From: Bradyrhizobium australiense
GTDB lineage: Bacteria > Pseudomonadota > Alphaproteobacteria > Rhizobiales > Xanthobacteraceae
Reading direction: 5' to 3'
DNA: 64,000 bases
Assembly: GCF_013114825.1 (NCBI RefSeq)
Contig: NZ_JAAVLX010000004.1
Span: 496,001 to 560,000, forward strand
Shown: piece after piece, positions 55,635-63,476 of the stretch
How positions within the stretch are numbered: the first letter of the stretch is position 1
Layout of the letters: each line of letters opens with the position of its first letter
Notes under the pieces: generated by a model
What the model was told of the DNA's origin: nothing
The model's database searches: none
What the model saw: the letters and a program-made list of their open reading frames with translations, nothing else
Made by a program: the position numbers and the translations under genes

Positions 55635-55946
55635 TCATCACCTTGGGGCTTGGATTTTCTGATTTGCTGACAGGGAGATCATGCACTGCAGCAGGGAGCC
55701 GATCAACCGTCGAAACGCTGCGGTCGCGGGTTGGCCTACGCTCAAGCCATCAAACACGCTCTAAAAAACTCCCTTTCTCGTGCACAAACCGGCTGCGAGC
55801 GAGCCAAATTGCCGCCTCAATGCTGGTCGATTCTCAGGACTGTCGATATTCGCTGAGTGGGGACTCAAAGGAGCGAATACTCGTCGCGGGGTGTTCCGAG
55901 TAAAACCAAACTGAGCTCATCAGGCCTTCACGGGCAAGGATGACTC
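55635..55946. other. Intergenic stretch with no recognised gene
   Basis: This 312-base region between the decarboxylase-family gene and the small membrane-peptide ORF has no convincing coding frame or repeat. An 86-codon plus-strand frame (55643-55903) is read through but has atypical composition and no similarity that I recognise. Promoters for the divergent genes may lie here. Confidence 0.4.
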
Positions 55947-55970
55947 ATGCCCAAGTCTAGGGAGTTAGGC

Positions 55971-56072
55971 ATGAAGGAAGCCACCAGGAAGGCGGCCTCG
56001 GAAGCACTTGCGCAGATGCTGGCGGTAACAGCGATGCTCGTCATCGCCAGCGTTGTGTTCTACTGGCACTGA
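55971..56072 (+). CDS. Possible small membrane peptide, 33 residues
   Basis: The ATG at 55971 lies six bases after GGGAG and opens a 33-codon frame (ending TGA at 56070-56072). The peptide is basic and polar at the start (MKEATRKAASEALAQ) and continues into one hydrophobic segment, MLAVTAMLVIASVVFY, ending WH. A longer version could start at 55947. The layout is that of a single-pass membrane peptide. No homologue comes to mind; the good ribosome site is the main support. Confidence 0.45.
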   Translation: MKEATRKAASEALAQMLAVTAMLVIASVVFYWH

Positions 56073-56157
56073 ATGTTGACGCGTCGAAGCACTCAGATTT
56101 TTCACCCGTTCCGCGTAATTCTGGGTTGCTTCGCTGCGTGAGCATTTTTTCTGAAAC

Positions 56158-56517
56158 TCACTTGGTCTTCTCGAAATATGGGACCAGCCTTCCCACAAAC
56201 GGTCGATAGCTCGCGGTAACGAAATCGCCGATCGCGAGATCGTTGTCGCCATGGGCCATCATGCGAAAGCCCTCGGCCGCATCGACCAGCACGATATTGT
56301 AGGGGACATGCGCGCGCGTCTCAGGTGTCGCGGCGCGGCACACCAGTGACGTCGCATAGACCGTCGCTCTGCCGCTGGCGCGCTTCTCTACCGGATCCGG
56401 CGCACCACAGGCGGCACAGAAGCTGCGGTGGAAATATTGCGCCGTCCCGCAGACACCGCAGGATTGATAGACGATGGCCTCTGCGCCGTTGGTCCAGTCA
56501 GGGAGTTTGTCGGTCAT
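56158..56517 (-). CDS. DUF35 / OB-fold zinc-ribbon protein
   Basis: A 119-residue protein with an N-terminal rubredoxin-like zinc ribbon, CGVCGTAQYFHRSFCAACG, giving four Cys ligands, and a C-terminal OB-fold acyl-CoA-associated domain (ATVYATSLVCRAAT, PYNIVLVDAAEGFRMMAHG). Such proteins pair with thiolase-like proteins and feed or bind acyl-CoA. Start ATG at 56515-56517 overlaps the stop of the thiolase-like gene by four bases (ATGA), so the two are made together and probably form a complex. Confidence 0.9.
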   Translation of the reverse strand: MTDKLPDWTNGAEAIVYQSCGVCGTAQYFHRSFCAACGAPDPVEKRASGRATVYATSLVCRAATPETRAHVPYNIVLVDAAEGFRMMAHGDNDLAIGDFVTASYRPFVGRLVPYFEKTK

Positions 56518-57650
56518 CGAACCCGCTCCAGAAACATGCTGACGTGTGACGACAGCACGCCGCCGTCGCCATGCAACAGCGCGATCGAGGCATCGCGGAC
56601 CTGCCGAACGCCGGCACGCTCGGTCATCTGCAGATGCGTCTCGACCAGATGCGCCATCGCACCGCCGACGCCGCAATGGCCGTAGCTTAAGAGACCACCA
56701 TGGGTATTGAGCGGCATGGCGCCGTCGCGACCGAAATACCCTGCCTGCACCCGCGCGGCCGCCTCGCCGCGCCCGGCAAGGCCGAGGTCTTCCAGCAGCA
56801 TCGCCAGCGTAATGGTGAAGCTGTCATAGACCGCGGCGTAGCGCACGTCCGATATCGCGAGGCCGGACGCAGCCTTCGCCTTGGCGATCGCGATCTCCGC
56901 GCCGAGTTCGCTTAAAGCTGGCGCCGCCGTGACGTGCTGATGGGTATGCGCCTGCGCGCAACCGCGCACGCGAATGGCGGCCGAGCCGGTCGGTTCGCGG
57001 CTGACCACGAACGCGGCGCCGCCATCCGACACCGGACAGCAATCCAGCAGCTTGAGCGGCATCGCCACCGGTTTCGAGGCCATCACATCGGCGACGGTGA
57101 TCGGCTCATGGAACTGCGCGCCAGGATGCATCACGGCGTGGGCGCGCATCAGAACCGCGAATTCGGCGAGATCTTCCTGGGTGACGCCATATTCGTGCAT
57201 GTAGCGCGAGGCGACGAGGCCGTAATAGGCGGGGATCGTCGGCCCCAGCGGTACTTCGTAATCAGGATGGCCGACCTGCGCCAGCGCCTGGATCGAGGCA
57301 TCCCGGCTCTGCCCGGTGAGACGGTTTTCGCCGCTGACCACCAGCACGTGCTTGGCGACGCCGGTGTCGACCAGCTGATGCGCCAGCATGGTCATGGCAA
57401 GGCCGGTAGCGCCGCCGACCTGCACGGCATGTGCGTAGGACGGCTGGATGCCAAAATGCTCGGCGAACACGGTCGCGAGCATGATGTGCGGCGAGACCGT
57501 CGAATAGCCGCAAAGAATGCCGTCGAGCTCGGATCGCTTCAGCCCGGCATCGGCAATGGCGAGCTCGGCGGCTTTACTCATGAGATCGAGCGACGACGAG
57601 CGTTCGTGTTTGCCGTAGGAGGTTAGTCCGACGCCGGTGATGAAGCTCAT
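56514..57650 (-). CDS. Thiolase-like protein without the nucleophile Cys (SCPx/Ltp type)
   Basis: A 378-residue thiolase-fold protein. Normal thiolases have Cys in a stretch such as ENACATG; here the aligned segment is AVQVGGATG, with Gly80 at the Cys position. The region GHCGVGGAMAHLVETHLQM retains the His motif. Cys-less thiolase-like proteins that pair with DUF35 partners include the Ltp2-type aldolases of steroid side-chain breakdown, so a retro-aldol role on a CoA ester is possible. It is coupled to the DUF35 gene by a 4-base overlap. Acyl-CoA dehydrogenase and CoA-transferase genes are upstream on the same strand. Confidence 0.85.
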   Translation of the reverse strand: MSFITGVGLTSYGKHERSSSLDLMSKAAELAIADAGLKRSELDGILCGYSTVSPHIMLATVFAEHFGIQPSYAHAVQVGGATGLAMTMLAHQLVDTGVAKHVLVVSGENRLTGQSRDASIQALAQVGHPDYEVPLGPTIPAYYGLVASRYMHEYGVTQEDLAEFAVLMRAHAVMHPGAQFHEPITVADVMASKPVAMPLKLLDCCPVSDGGAAFVVSREPTGSAAIRVRGCAQAHTHQHVTAAPALSELGAEIAIAKAKAASGLAISDVRYAAVYDSFTITLAMLLEDLGLAGRGEAAARVQAGYFGRDGAMPLNTHGGLLSYGHCGVGGAMAHLVETHLQMTERAGVRQVRDASIALLHGDGGVLSSHVSMFLERVR

Positions 57651-57673
57651 GGTTCTCTAACCACGTTGAATGT

Positions 57674-57754
57674 CGTCATTCCGGGATGGTCCGATGGACC
57701 AGACCCGGAATCTCGAGATTCCGGGTTCGCGTCTTCCACGCGCCCCGGAATGAC
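57674..57754. repeat. Palindromic intergenic repeat, family A copy 5
   Basis: gtcattccgggatggtccg, then atggtccgatggaccag, gaatctcgagattc and, at the right, gcgccccggaatgac. This copy lacks the tgcgcaattgcgca module. It lies in the gap between the acyl-CoA dehydrogenase and the thiolase-like gene. Confidence 0.85.
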
Positions 57755-57780
57755 GTGGCGGAGAGATCCCATTCCCATCC

Positions 57781-58947
57781 TCAATACGACTTGGGCAGCC
57801 CCAGCACCTTCTCGGCGATAAAGCTGAGAATGAGCTGCGGACTGATCGGCGCGATGCGCGGAATGAGCGATTCCCGCAAATAGCGCTCGACGTGATATTC
57901 CTTGGCGTAGCCGAAGCCGCCATGCGTCATCACCGCCTGCTCGCAGGCGTGGAAGCCGGCCTCGGCCGCGAGATATTTCGCGGCGTTGGCGGCCGGCCCG
58001 CATTGCATACCCTGGTCGTACTGCCAGCCGGCCGAGAGCACCATCAACCACGCGGCTTCCAGCTCCATCCAGTTCTTCGCCAGCGGGTGCTGGATGCCCT
58101 GGTTCATCCCGATCGGACGGTTGAACACGACGCGGTTCTTCGCATAGGCGGCGGCCCGCGACAGCGCGACCTGGCCGAGGCCCACCGCTTCGGCTGCGAT
58201 CAGGATGCGCTCGGGGTTCATGCCGTGCAGGATGTATTCGAAGCCGCGGCCCTCTTCGCCCAGGCGATCCTCGACCGGGATTTCAAAATTCTCGAAAAAC
58301 AGCTCGTTTGAATCGACGGGCTTGCGGCCCATCTTTTCGATCTCGTGCACGGTGACGCGTTTCTTGTCGAAATCCGTGTAGAACAGGCTCAAGCCGTGGG
58401 TCGGGTTCTTCACCTCTTCCAGCGGCGTGGTGCGCGCCAGCAGCAGGATCTTGTTGGCGACTTGTGCCGTTGAAATCCAGACCTTCTGGCCGTTGACGAC
58501 ATATTTGTCACCCTTGCGCACCGCGCGGGTTTTCAACTGCGTGGTGTTTAGTCCGGTGTTAGGTTCAGTCACGGCGAAGCAGGATTTGTCCCGGCCGTCG
58601 ATGATCGGCGGCAGCATGCGCGTGCATTGCTCCTTGGTGCCGAACACGACGACCGGATTGAGCCCGAACACGTTCATATGCACGGCGGAGGCGCCGGACA
58701 TCCCGGCGCCCGATTCCGAAATAGTCCGCATCATAATCGCAGCGTCAGTGATGCCTAACCCCGATCCGCCATATTCCTCGGGGATGCAGATGCCGAGCCA
58801 GCCGGCATCCGCCAGCGCGCGGTGGAAGTCGGCGGGGTAGCCGCCCTCCTTGTCCTTCTTCAGCCAATAGGCATCGTCGAAACGCGAGCAGATTTTCCCG
58901 ACCGCGTCGCGGATCGACTCCTGGTTCGCCGACAGCGCAAAATCCAT
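57781..58947 (-). CDS. Acyl-CoA dehydrogenase
   Basis: A 388-residue FAD-dependent acyl-CoA dehydrogenase. Seen are the N-terminal helical domain (VGKICSRFDDAYWLKK), KSCFAVTEPNTGLNTTQLK, KYVVNGQKVWISTAQVANK and the C-terminal FHACEQAVMTHGGFGYAKEYHVERYLRES. It is nine bases downstream of the CaiB/BaiF gene, so they are probably in one operon. It may dehydrogenate the CoA ester made by that transferase. The chain length it prefers is not evident. Confidence 0.9.
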   Translation of the reverse strand: MDFALSANQESIRDAVGKICSRFDDAYWLKKDKEGGYPADFHRALADAGWLGICIPEEYGGSGLGITDAAIMMRTISESGAGMSGASAVHMNVFGLNPVVVFGTKEQCTRMLPPIIDGRDKSCFAVTEPNTGLNTTQLKTRAVRKGDKYVVNGQKVWISTAQVANKILLLARTTPLEEVKNPTHGLSLFYTDFDKKRVTVHEIEKMGRKPVDSNELFFENFEIPVEDRLGEEGRGFEYILHGMNPERILIAAEAVGLGQVALSRAAAYAKNRVVFNRPIGMNQGIQHPLAKNWMELEAAWLMVLSAGWQYDQGMQCGPAANAAKYLAAEAGFHACEQAVMTHGGFGYAKEYHVERYLRESLIPRIAPISPQLILSFIAEKVLGLPKSY

Positions 58948-58956
58948 GTCTGCGTC

Positions 58957-60159
58957 CTATGTGTTTGGCACGGCCTTGGTGACGCCATCGCGCACCAGGC
59001 TTGCGATCTCGTCGGGCGTAAAGCCAGCTTCTTGCAGGATTTCGACGCTGTGCTCGCTGAGGCGCGGCGCCAGCCGCTTCGTCTCGACCGGCGTTTCGGA
59101 AAATCGCGCCGACGGCCTCATGTTGCGGATGCGGCCCTCGGTCGGATGATCAACAACCGGGAAGAAGTTCGTCGCGACAATGTGGGGATCGCCGAGCAGG
59201 CTTTCGAGATCGTGCATCGGCATGACCGGCACGTCCGCCTTCTCCAGGATGGCAGACCATTCGGCGGTGGTCTTGGTCTCAAGGATGCGCGCCAGCTCGG
59301 CATAAACAGCGTCGATATTGGCGGCGCGGCCAGCGAAGGTCGCAAATTTTGGGTGGACGCGAAGATCGTCACGCCCGGTGGCATCGAAGAAATTCTGCCA
59401 CTGCTTGTCGTTGTAGACGATCACGCAGATATAGCCGTCGGAAGTCTTGTAAGGCCGGCGATCCGGCGACAGATGACGGGCATAGCCGCCCTTGTCGAGC
59501 GGCGGCTCATAAGTGAGCCCGCCCATGTGGTCGCCCATCACGAAACCGGCCATGGTTTCGAACATCGGAATATCGACGCGCTGGCCGCGCCCGGTACGGT
59601 TACGATCGACGAGACTGGCACAGATCGCGCCCACCGCGGTGAGCCCGACGATACGGTCGACCAGCGCATTGGGCACGTAGCGCGGCACGCCATCAGCAGT
59701 CTGCGCCATCAGCGCCGGCAGTGCGGTCGCGCCCTGGATCAGATCGTCATAGGCGGGTTTTGCGGCATAGGGCCCGTCTTGGCCGAAGCCAAACACGCCT
59801 GCGTAGATCAGGCGCGGATTTACTTCCGACACCACGTCGTAGCCGAGGTTCAGCCGCGCCATCGCCTGCGGGCGCACATTATAGACCAGCACGTCGGCGG
59901 ATTTGATCAGCCGCAGCACGGCGTCACGCCCCGCCGGCTTCTTCAGATCGAGGCAGATCGAGCGCTTGCTGCGGTTGGTGTTGAGAAACACCGGCCCCAT
60001 GCCGGGATGGCGGGTCGGCCCGATCTGCCGCGTCACGTCCCCGTCCAGCGATTCAATCTTGATCACGTCGGCACCGTAATCGCCGAGCATCTGGGTGGCA
60101 TAGGGCCCCATCAGCACGGTCGTCATGTCGATGACCTTGATGCCCGCCAACGGTCCCAT
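58957..60159 (-). CDS. CaiB/BaiF family CoA-transferase (class III)
   Basis: A 400-residue family III CoA-transferase. The start (GPLAGIKVIDMTTVLMGPYATQMLGDYGADVIKIE) is the family signature, and KPAYDDLIQGATAL holds the catalytic Asp, with KTSDGYICVIVYN later in the sequence. It moves CoA from one acyl-CoA to another acid and so starts breakdown of a carboxylate. It is the first gene of the minus-strand cluster that continues with acyl-CoA dehydrogenase and the thiolase-like pair. Confidence 0.9.
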   Translation of the reverse strand: MGPLAGIKVIDMTTVLMGPYATQMLGDYGADVIKIESLDGDVTRQIGPTRHPGMGPVFLNTNRSKRSICLDLKKPAGRDAVLRLIKSADVLVYNVRPQAMARLNLGYDVVSEVNPRLIYAGVFGFGQDGPYAAKPAYDDLIQGATALPALMAQTADGVPRYVPNALVDRIVGLTAVGAICASLVDRNRTGRGQRVDIPMFETMAGFVMGDHMGGLTYEPPLDKGGYARHLSPDRRPYKTSDGYICVIVYNDKQWQNFFDATGRDDLRVHPKFATFAGRAANIDAVYAELARILETKTTAEWSAILEKADVPVMPMHDLESLLGDPHIVATNFFPVVDHPTEGRIRNMRPSARFSETPVETKRLAPRLSEHSVEILQEAGFTPDEIASLVRDGVTKAVPNT

Positions 60160-60281
60160 GGATTAGCCTTGCTCCCGATACGCGGCCATCTCCGGTCGCA
60201 TAATTGTCTGCGAACCAAGTAACGGCAGGCGCTTACGAATATCAAGGCGCGCCCAGCGTATGGGCGTATGCGCGATAGCGG

Positions 60282-60497
60282 CTATTTCTTCGATGGTTCT
60301 TTCTTGGACCTGGCGTCGCGTTCCCGGGTCAGCCGTTCCAGCTCTTCATTCTGCTGGCTGAGGCGATCGGCGATGCGCGCTTCGTTCCGTTCGCCGGAGG
60401 CGGCGGCAGCCTGTTCGATTAACTGGCGGATGTTGTCTTCCAGAATCCTGATCCGGTTGTTCAGTTCCGCCTCTGACATCGAACTTTCGTTGCTCAT
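60282..60497 (-). CDS. Small coiled-coil protein (SlyX-like)
   Basis: A 71-residue, highly charged protein with one long helix predicted over residues 7-62 (EAELNNRIRILEDNIRQLI, LSQQNEELERLTRERDARSK). Heptad-like spacing of Leu/Ile supports a coiled coil. The pattern is like SlyX, but family membership is not certain. The ATG at 60495-60497 is used; the frame runs upstream through a family B repeat and has no separate support. Confidence 0.55.
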   Translation of the reverse strand: MSNESSMSEAELNNRIRILEDNIRQLIEQAAAASGERNEARIADRLSQQNEELERLTRERDARSKKEPSKK

Positions 60498-60516
60498 GAT
60501 GCACGCTCCGGAAAAC

Positions 60517-60608
60517 TGTAGGGTGGGCAAAGCGAAGCGTGCCCACCAGCCCATCTCACGGCACTAATGGTGGGCGGGGGCGCAAGCGCGCCTTTGCCCA
60601 CCCTACGG
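60517..60608. repeat. Palindromic intergenic repeat, family B copy 4
   Basis: tgtagggtgggcaaagcga, gtgcccacc and, at the right, gcctttgcccaccctacgg; the inner arms gtgcccacc and ggtgggc pair. It lies between the thiolase and the coiled-coil gene. Confidence 0.85.
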
Positions 60609-60623
60609 TAGCACGTTTCGCGG

Positions 60624-61793
60624 TTACTTCACGGGCTCCAGCACGGATACGTAGTTCGCCACCGCCGCGCCGCCCATATTGAAGATGCCGGCAAGTTTTG
60701 CATTCTTCAGCTGCATGCCCTCGGGCGCCTGGCCGACGAGCTGCATCGCGCTCATCACATGCATGGAGACACCGGTGGCGCCGATCGGGTGGCCCTTGGC
60801 TTTCAGACCGCCGGATGGATTGACCGGCAGCTTGCCGTCCTTCTGCGTCCAGCCTTCCTTGATGGCGCGGGCACCCTGTCCGCGCGGCGTCAGCCCCATC
60901 GCTTCATATTCGATCAGTTCGGCAACCGTGAAGCAGTCATGGGTTTCGACGAAAGAGAGATCGGAGAGCTGAACGCCGGCCTGCGCCAGCGCGCGCTGCC
61001 AGGCCACCGTGCAGCCTTCGAACTGCAGAATGTCGCGCTTTGACATCGGCAGGAAATCCTGCGCATGCGCGGTAGCGCGGAAGTTCACCGCCTTGCCCAT
61101 CGTCTTCGCAGTTTCAGAATCCGTCAGCACCAGGGCTGCCGCGCCGTCCGACACCAGCGAGCAGTCGGTGCGCTTCAGGGGGCCGGCGACATAGGGATTC
61201 TTCTCGCTCTCGGAGCGGCAGAATTCAAAGCCAAAATCCTTGCGCATCTGCGCATAGGGGTTGGCGACGCCGTTCTTGTGATTCTTGGCCGCGATCATGG
61301 CCAGCGCATCCGACTGGTCGCCGTATTTCTGGAAGTAACCTTGCGCGATCTTGCCGAACACGCCGGCAAAGCCGCCGACGGTCTCGCCATCCTCGGGCAA
61401 ATAGGACGCCTTCAGCAGGTAGCGCCCAATATCAGCCGAGGGGGTCCGCGTCATCTGCTCGACGCCGACCACCAGCACGATCCTGGCCGCGCCCGAGGCG
61501 ATCGCACGGATACCCTGGTGTACCGCCGCCGAACCGGTGGCACAGGCATTTTCCACCCGCGTGGCCGGCTTAAAGCGTAATTTCGGGTCGGCCTGCAGCA
61601 CCAGCGAGGCGGTAAAATCCTGCGGCGAAAAGCCGGCATTGAAATGCCCGAGCACGATCTCGTCGACGTCTTCGGCTGATATGCCGGCGTCGGTCAGCGC
61701 ATCGGTCGCAACCTTGACCACGAGGCTCTCGACGGTTTCCGCGTCGAACTTGCCGAACGGCGTGTGCGCCCATCCGACGATGCTGGCTGTCAT
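60624..61793 (-). CDS. Thiolase-family acetyl-CoA acetyltransferase (SCPx-like)
   Basis: A 389-residue thiolase with the nucleophile Cys84 in RVENACATGSAAVHQGI and the His motif KAKGHPIGATGVSMHVM. The second catalytic Cys of classical biosynthetic thiolases (CxG near the C-terminus) is replaced by FNMGGAAVAN, as in SCPx-type enzymes. It may cleave 3-ketoacyl-CoA in beta-oxidation. It stands in contrast to the Cys-less protein at 56514. It is a separate unit from the CaiB cluster, with a repeat and the coiled-coil gene between. Confidence 0.9.
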   Translation of the reverse strand: MTASIVGWAHTPFGKFDAETVESLVVKVATDALTDAGISAEDVDEIVLGHFNAGFSPQDFTASLVLQADPKLRFKPATRVENACATGSAAVHQGIRAIASGAARIVLVVGVEQMTRTPSADIGRYLLKASYLPEDGETVGGFAGVFGKIAQGYFQKYGDQSDALAMIAAKNHKNGVANPYAQMRKDFGFEFCRSESEKNPYVAGPLKRTDCSLVSDGAAALVLTDSETAKTMGKAVNFRATAHAQDFLPMSKRDILQFEGCTVAWQRALAQAGVQLSDLSFVETHDCFTVAELIEYEAMGLTPRGQGARAIKEGWTQKDGKLPVNPSGGLKAKGHPIGATGVSMHVMSAMQLVGQAPEGMQLKNAKLAGIFNMGGAAVANYVSVLEPVK

Positions 61794-61848
61794 GGTCGTT
61801 CTCCCTGTTCCGGTTCTGAAGCCTTTGTACCCTATCAGGAAAAAGACT

Positions 61849-62499
61849 TCACGCCGGTTTCAGCGATTTCATGGTCCGCGCGCACATGGCGGTTATGCCG
61901 GCCCAGTTACCGGAGCGGATATCGGCCGCCGGGCACAGCCAGGAGCCGCCCACCGCCACGACATTCGGCTCCGCCAGCCAGGATGCGGCATTGGCCTCTC
62001 CGATGCCACCGGTCGGGCAGACCCTGATACTCGGAAACGGCCCCGCCAGCGCCCGAAGTGCCTTGATACCGCCGGACTGTTCCGCTGGGAAGAATTTAAC
62101 GATGTCGAAGCCGGCCGCCAGCGCCTGCATCAGCTCGGAAGCGGTCGCGACCCCCGGGGCAAACGGCAGGTCGGTTCCAGCAGCAGCCTTCAAAAGCTCC
62201 GGCGTCGCACCCGGGCTGATGCCGAATTTGGCCCCGAGTGCCTTCGCCCTTGCGAGATCGTCGGCGTTCAGGATCGTACCGATGCCAACGATTGCTTCCG
62301 GCACCTCTGATATCATGGCCTTGGCGGCGTCAGCGGCGACCGGCGTCCGCAGGGTGACCTCCAGCACACGCACCCCACCCGCAACCAGCGCGCGCGCAAG
62401 TGGCACCGCGTCCTCGAACCGCTCGATCGTGAGCACGGGGATGACGATCGCGGACTTGAAGATGGCGGCGAGTTTTTCCTGCCGGGAAGCTGCGGTCAT
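61849..62499 (-). CDS. eda: 2-keto-3-deoxy-6-phosphogluconate aldolase
   Basis: A 216-residue class I aldolase that splits KDPG into pyruvate and glyceraldehyde 3-phosphate. LEVTLRTPVA holds the catalytic Glu, and FDIVKFFPAEQSGG holds the Schiff-base Lys, followed by RVCPTGGIGEAN. Start ATG at 62497-62499 overlaps the kdgK stop by four bases (ATGA), so the two are coupled. Together they route 2-keto-3-deoxygluconate to central metabolism. Confidence 0.93.
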   Translation of the reverse strand: MTAASRQEKLAAIFKSAIVIPVLTIERFEDAVPLARALVAGGVRVLEVTLRTPVAADAAKAMISEVPEAIVGIGTILNADDLARAKALGAKFGISPGATPELLKAAAGTDLPFAPGVATASELMQALAAGFDIVKFFPAEQSGGIKALRALAGPFPSIRVCPTGGIGEANAASWLAEPNVVAVGGSWLCPAADIRSGNWAGITAMCARTMKSLKPA

Positions 62500-63443
62500 G
62501 GCGATGCCTTGTGAGAGGTAGCGGGAACCATACCGGGCGGCATCGCCGCACGCGGGATGATCGCCCCAGGATGGCATACCACAACCCCGGCGAGGCGGTG
62601 TCCCGCCCGCGCGGCTTCGATCGGGTCCGCGCCCAGAAGGCGCGCGGCAACGTAGGCAGCGGCAAAACTGTCGCCGGCCGCCGTGGTATCGACGACGGGC
62701 GCTTTCAGCGGCTCGGCCTTCACTGGATGAAGTGTGCCCTGAATACGAAGAAGGCTCGCCGGCTCCGAAAGCTTCAACACCACCTCCGCGCCCGGAATCC
62801 GCGCCAGCAAGGCGTCATTGCTTTCGCCGGGATAGAGCGGCAGCAGGTCCTCGGTGGACGCCAGCACGATATCGGCTGCGGCAAAAGCCTCCTGGAAAAC
62901 GGAGCGCGCGACGTCGAGATCGGGCCAACCGCGGGCGCGGAAATTAGTGTCGAAGGCGAAACGGGCTCCCAATTCACGCGCACGCTTCAGCGCCGCAAAC
63001 AGCCGCGCCCGGCCTTCCCCGCCGTAAAGCGACAGCGTGATCGCCGAGAGATAGATGGTGTCGTAATTCGACAGGGAACTCAGGACATCCGGCGTCTGCG
63101 GCAAATCCATCAGGCTGCGCGCGGCGGCGCTGTCGCGCCAGTGGAAGAACCGGCGTTCACCTTTGTCGTCGGTCTCGATCATATAGAGACCGGGCAGCTT
63201 GCCCGGTAGCCGCGCCACGCGCGCTGTGCCGACGCCTTCCGCCGCCCAACCTGCTATCATCTCGTCGCTGAGCGTATCGTCGCCAAGCGCGGTGATGTAG
63301 TCGGCGCCGACACCGAGGCGGGCGAGATAGACGGCGGTGTTAAGGGTATCGCCGCCATAGCCGCGCGAATACAGGCCAGCCTTAGTCCCTTGGGCCTGCT
63401 TCAGCTCGATCATGCATTCGCCAATGCAGGCTACTCTGCTCAT
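62496..63443 (-). CDS. kdgK: 2-keto-3-deoxygluconate kinase (PfkB family)
   Basis: A 315-residue ribokinase-fold sugar kinase. RVACIGECMIELKQA at the start, GYGGDTLNTAVYLARLG for substrate binding, and the anion hole with catalytic Asp in VDTTAAGDSFAAAYVAARLLG. The pairing with eda supports KDG as substrate. It is 33 bases downstream of the denD-like gene, so all three look like one operon for sugar-acid use. Confidence 0.9.
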   Translation of the reverse strand: MSRVACIGECMIELKQAQGTKAGLYSRGYGGDTLNTAVYLARLGVGADYITALGDDTLSDEMIAGWAAEGVGTARVARLPGKLPGLYMIETDDKGERRFFHWRDSAAARSLMDLPQTPDVLSSLSNYDTIYLSAITLSLYGGEGRARLFAALKRARELGARFAFDTNFRARGWPDLDVARSVFQEAFAAADIVLASTEDLLPLYPGESNDALLARIPGAEVVLKLSEPASLLRIQGTLHPVKAEPLKAPVVDTTAAGDSFAAAYVAARLLGADPIEAARAGHRLAGVVVCHPGAIIPRAAMPPGMVPATSHKASP

Positions 63444-63476
63444 AACCGCATCCGCGCGACTTAGCGTGAGACAACG

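Noticed and set aside
55643..55903. 86-codon plus-strand frame in the gap
   Set aside because: No ribosome site, unusual composition and no recognised similarity; kept only as part of the intergenic note.
58822..60222. 466-codon plus-strand frame
   Set aside because: Shadow of the CaiB/BaiF and dehydrogenase genes.
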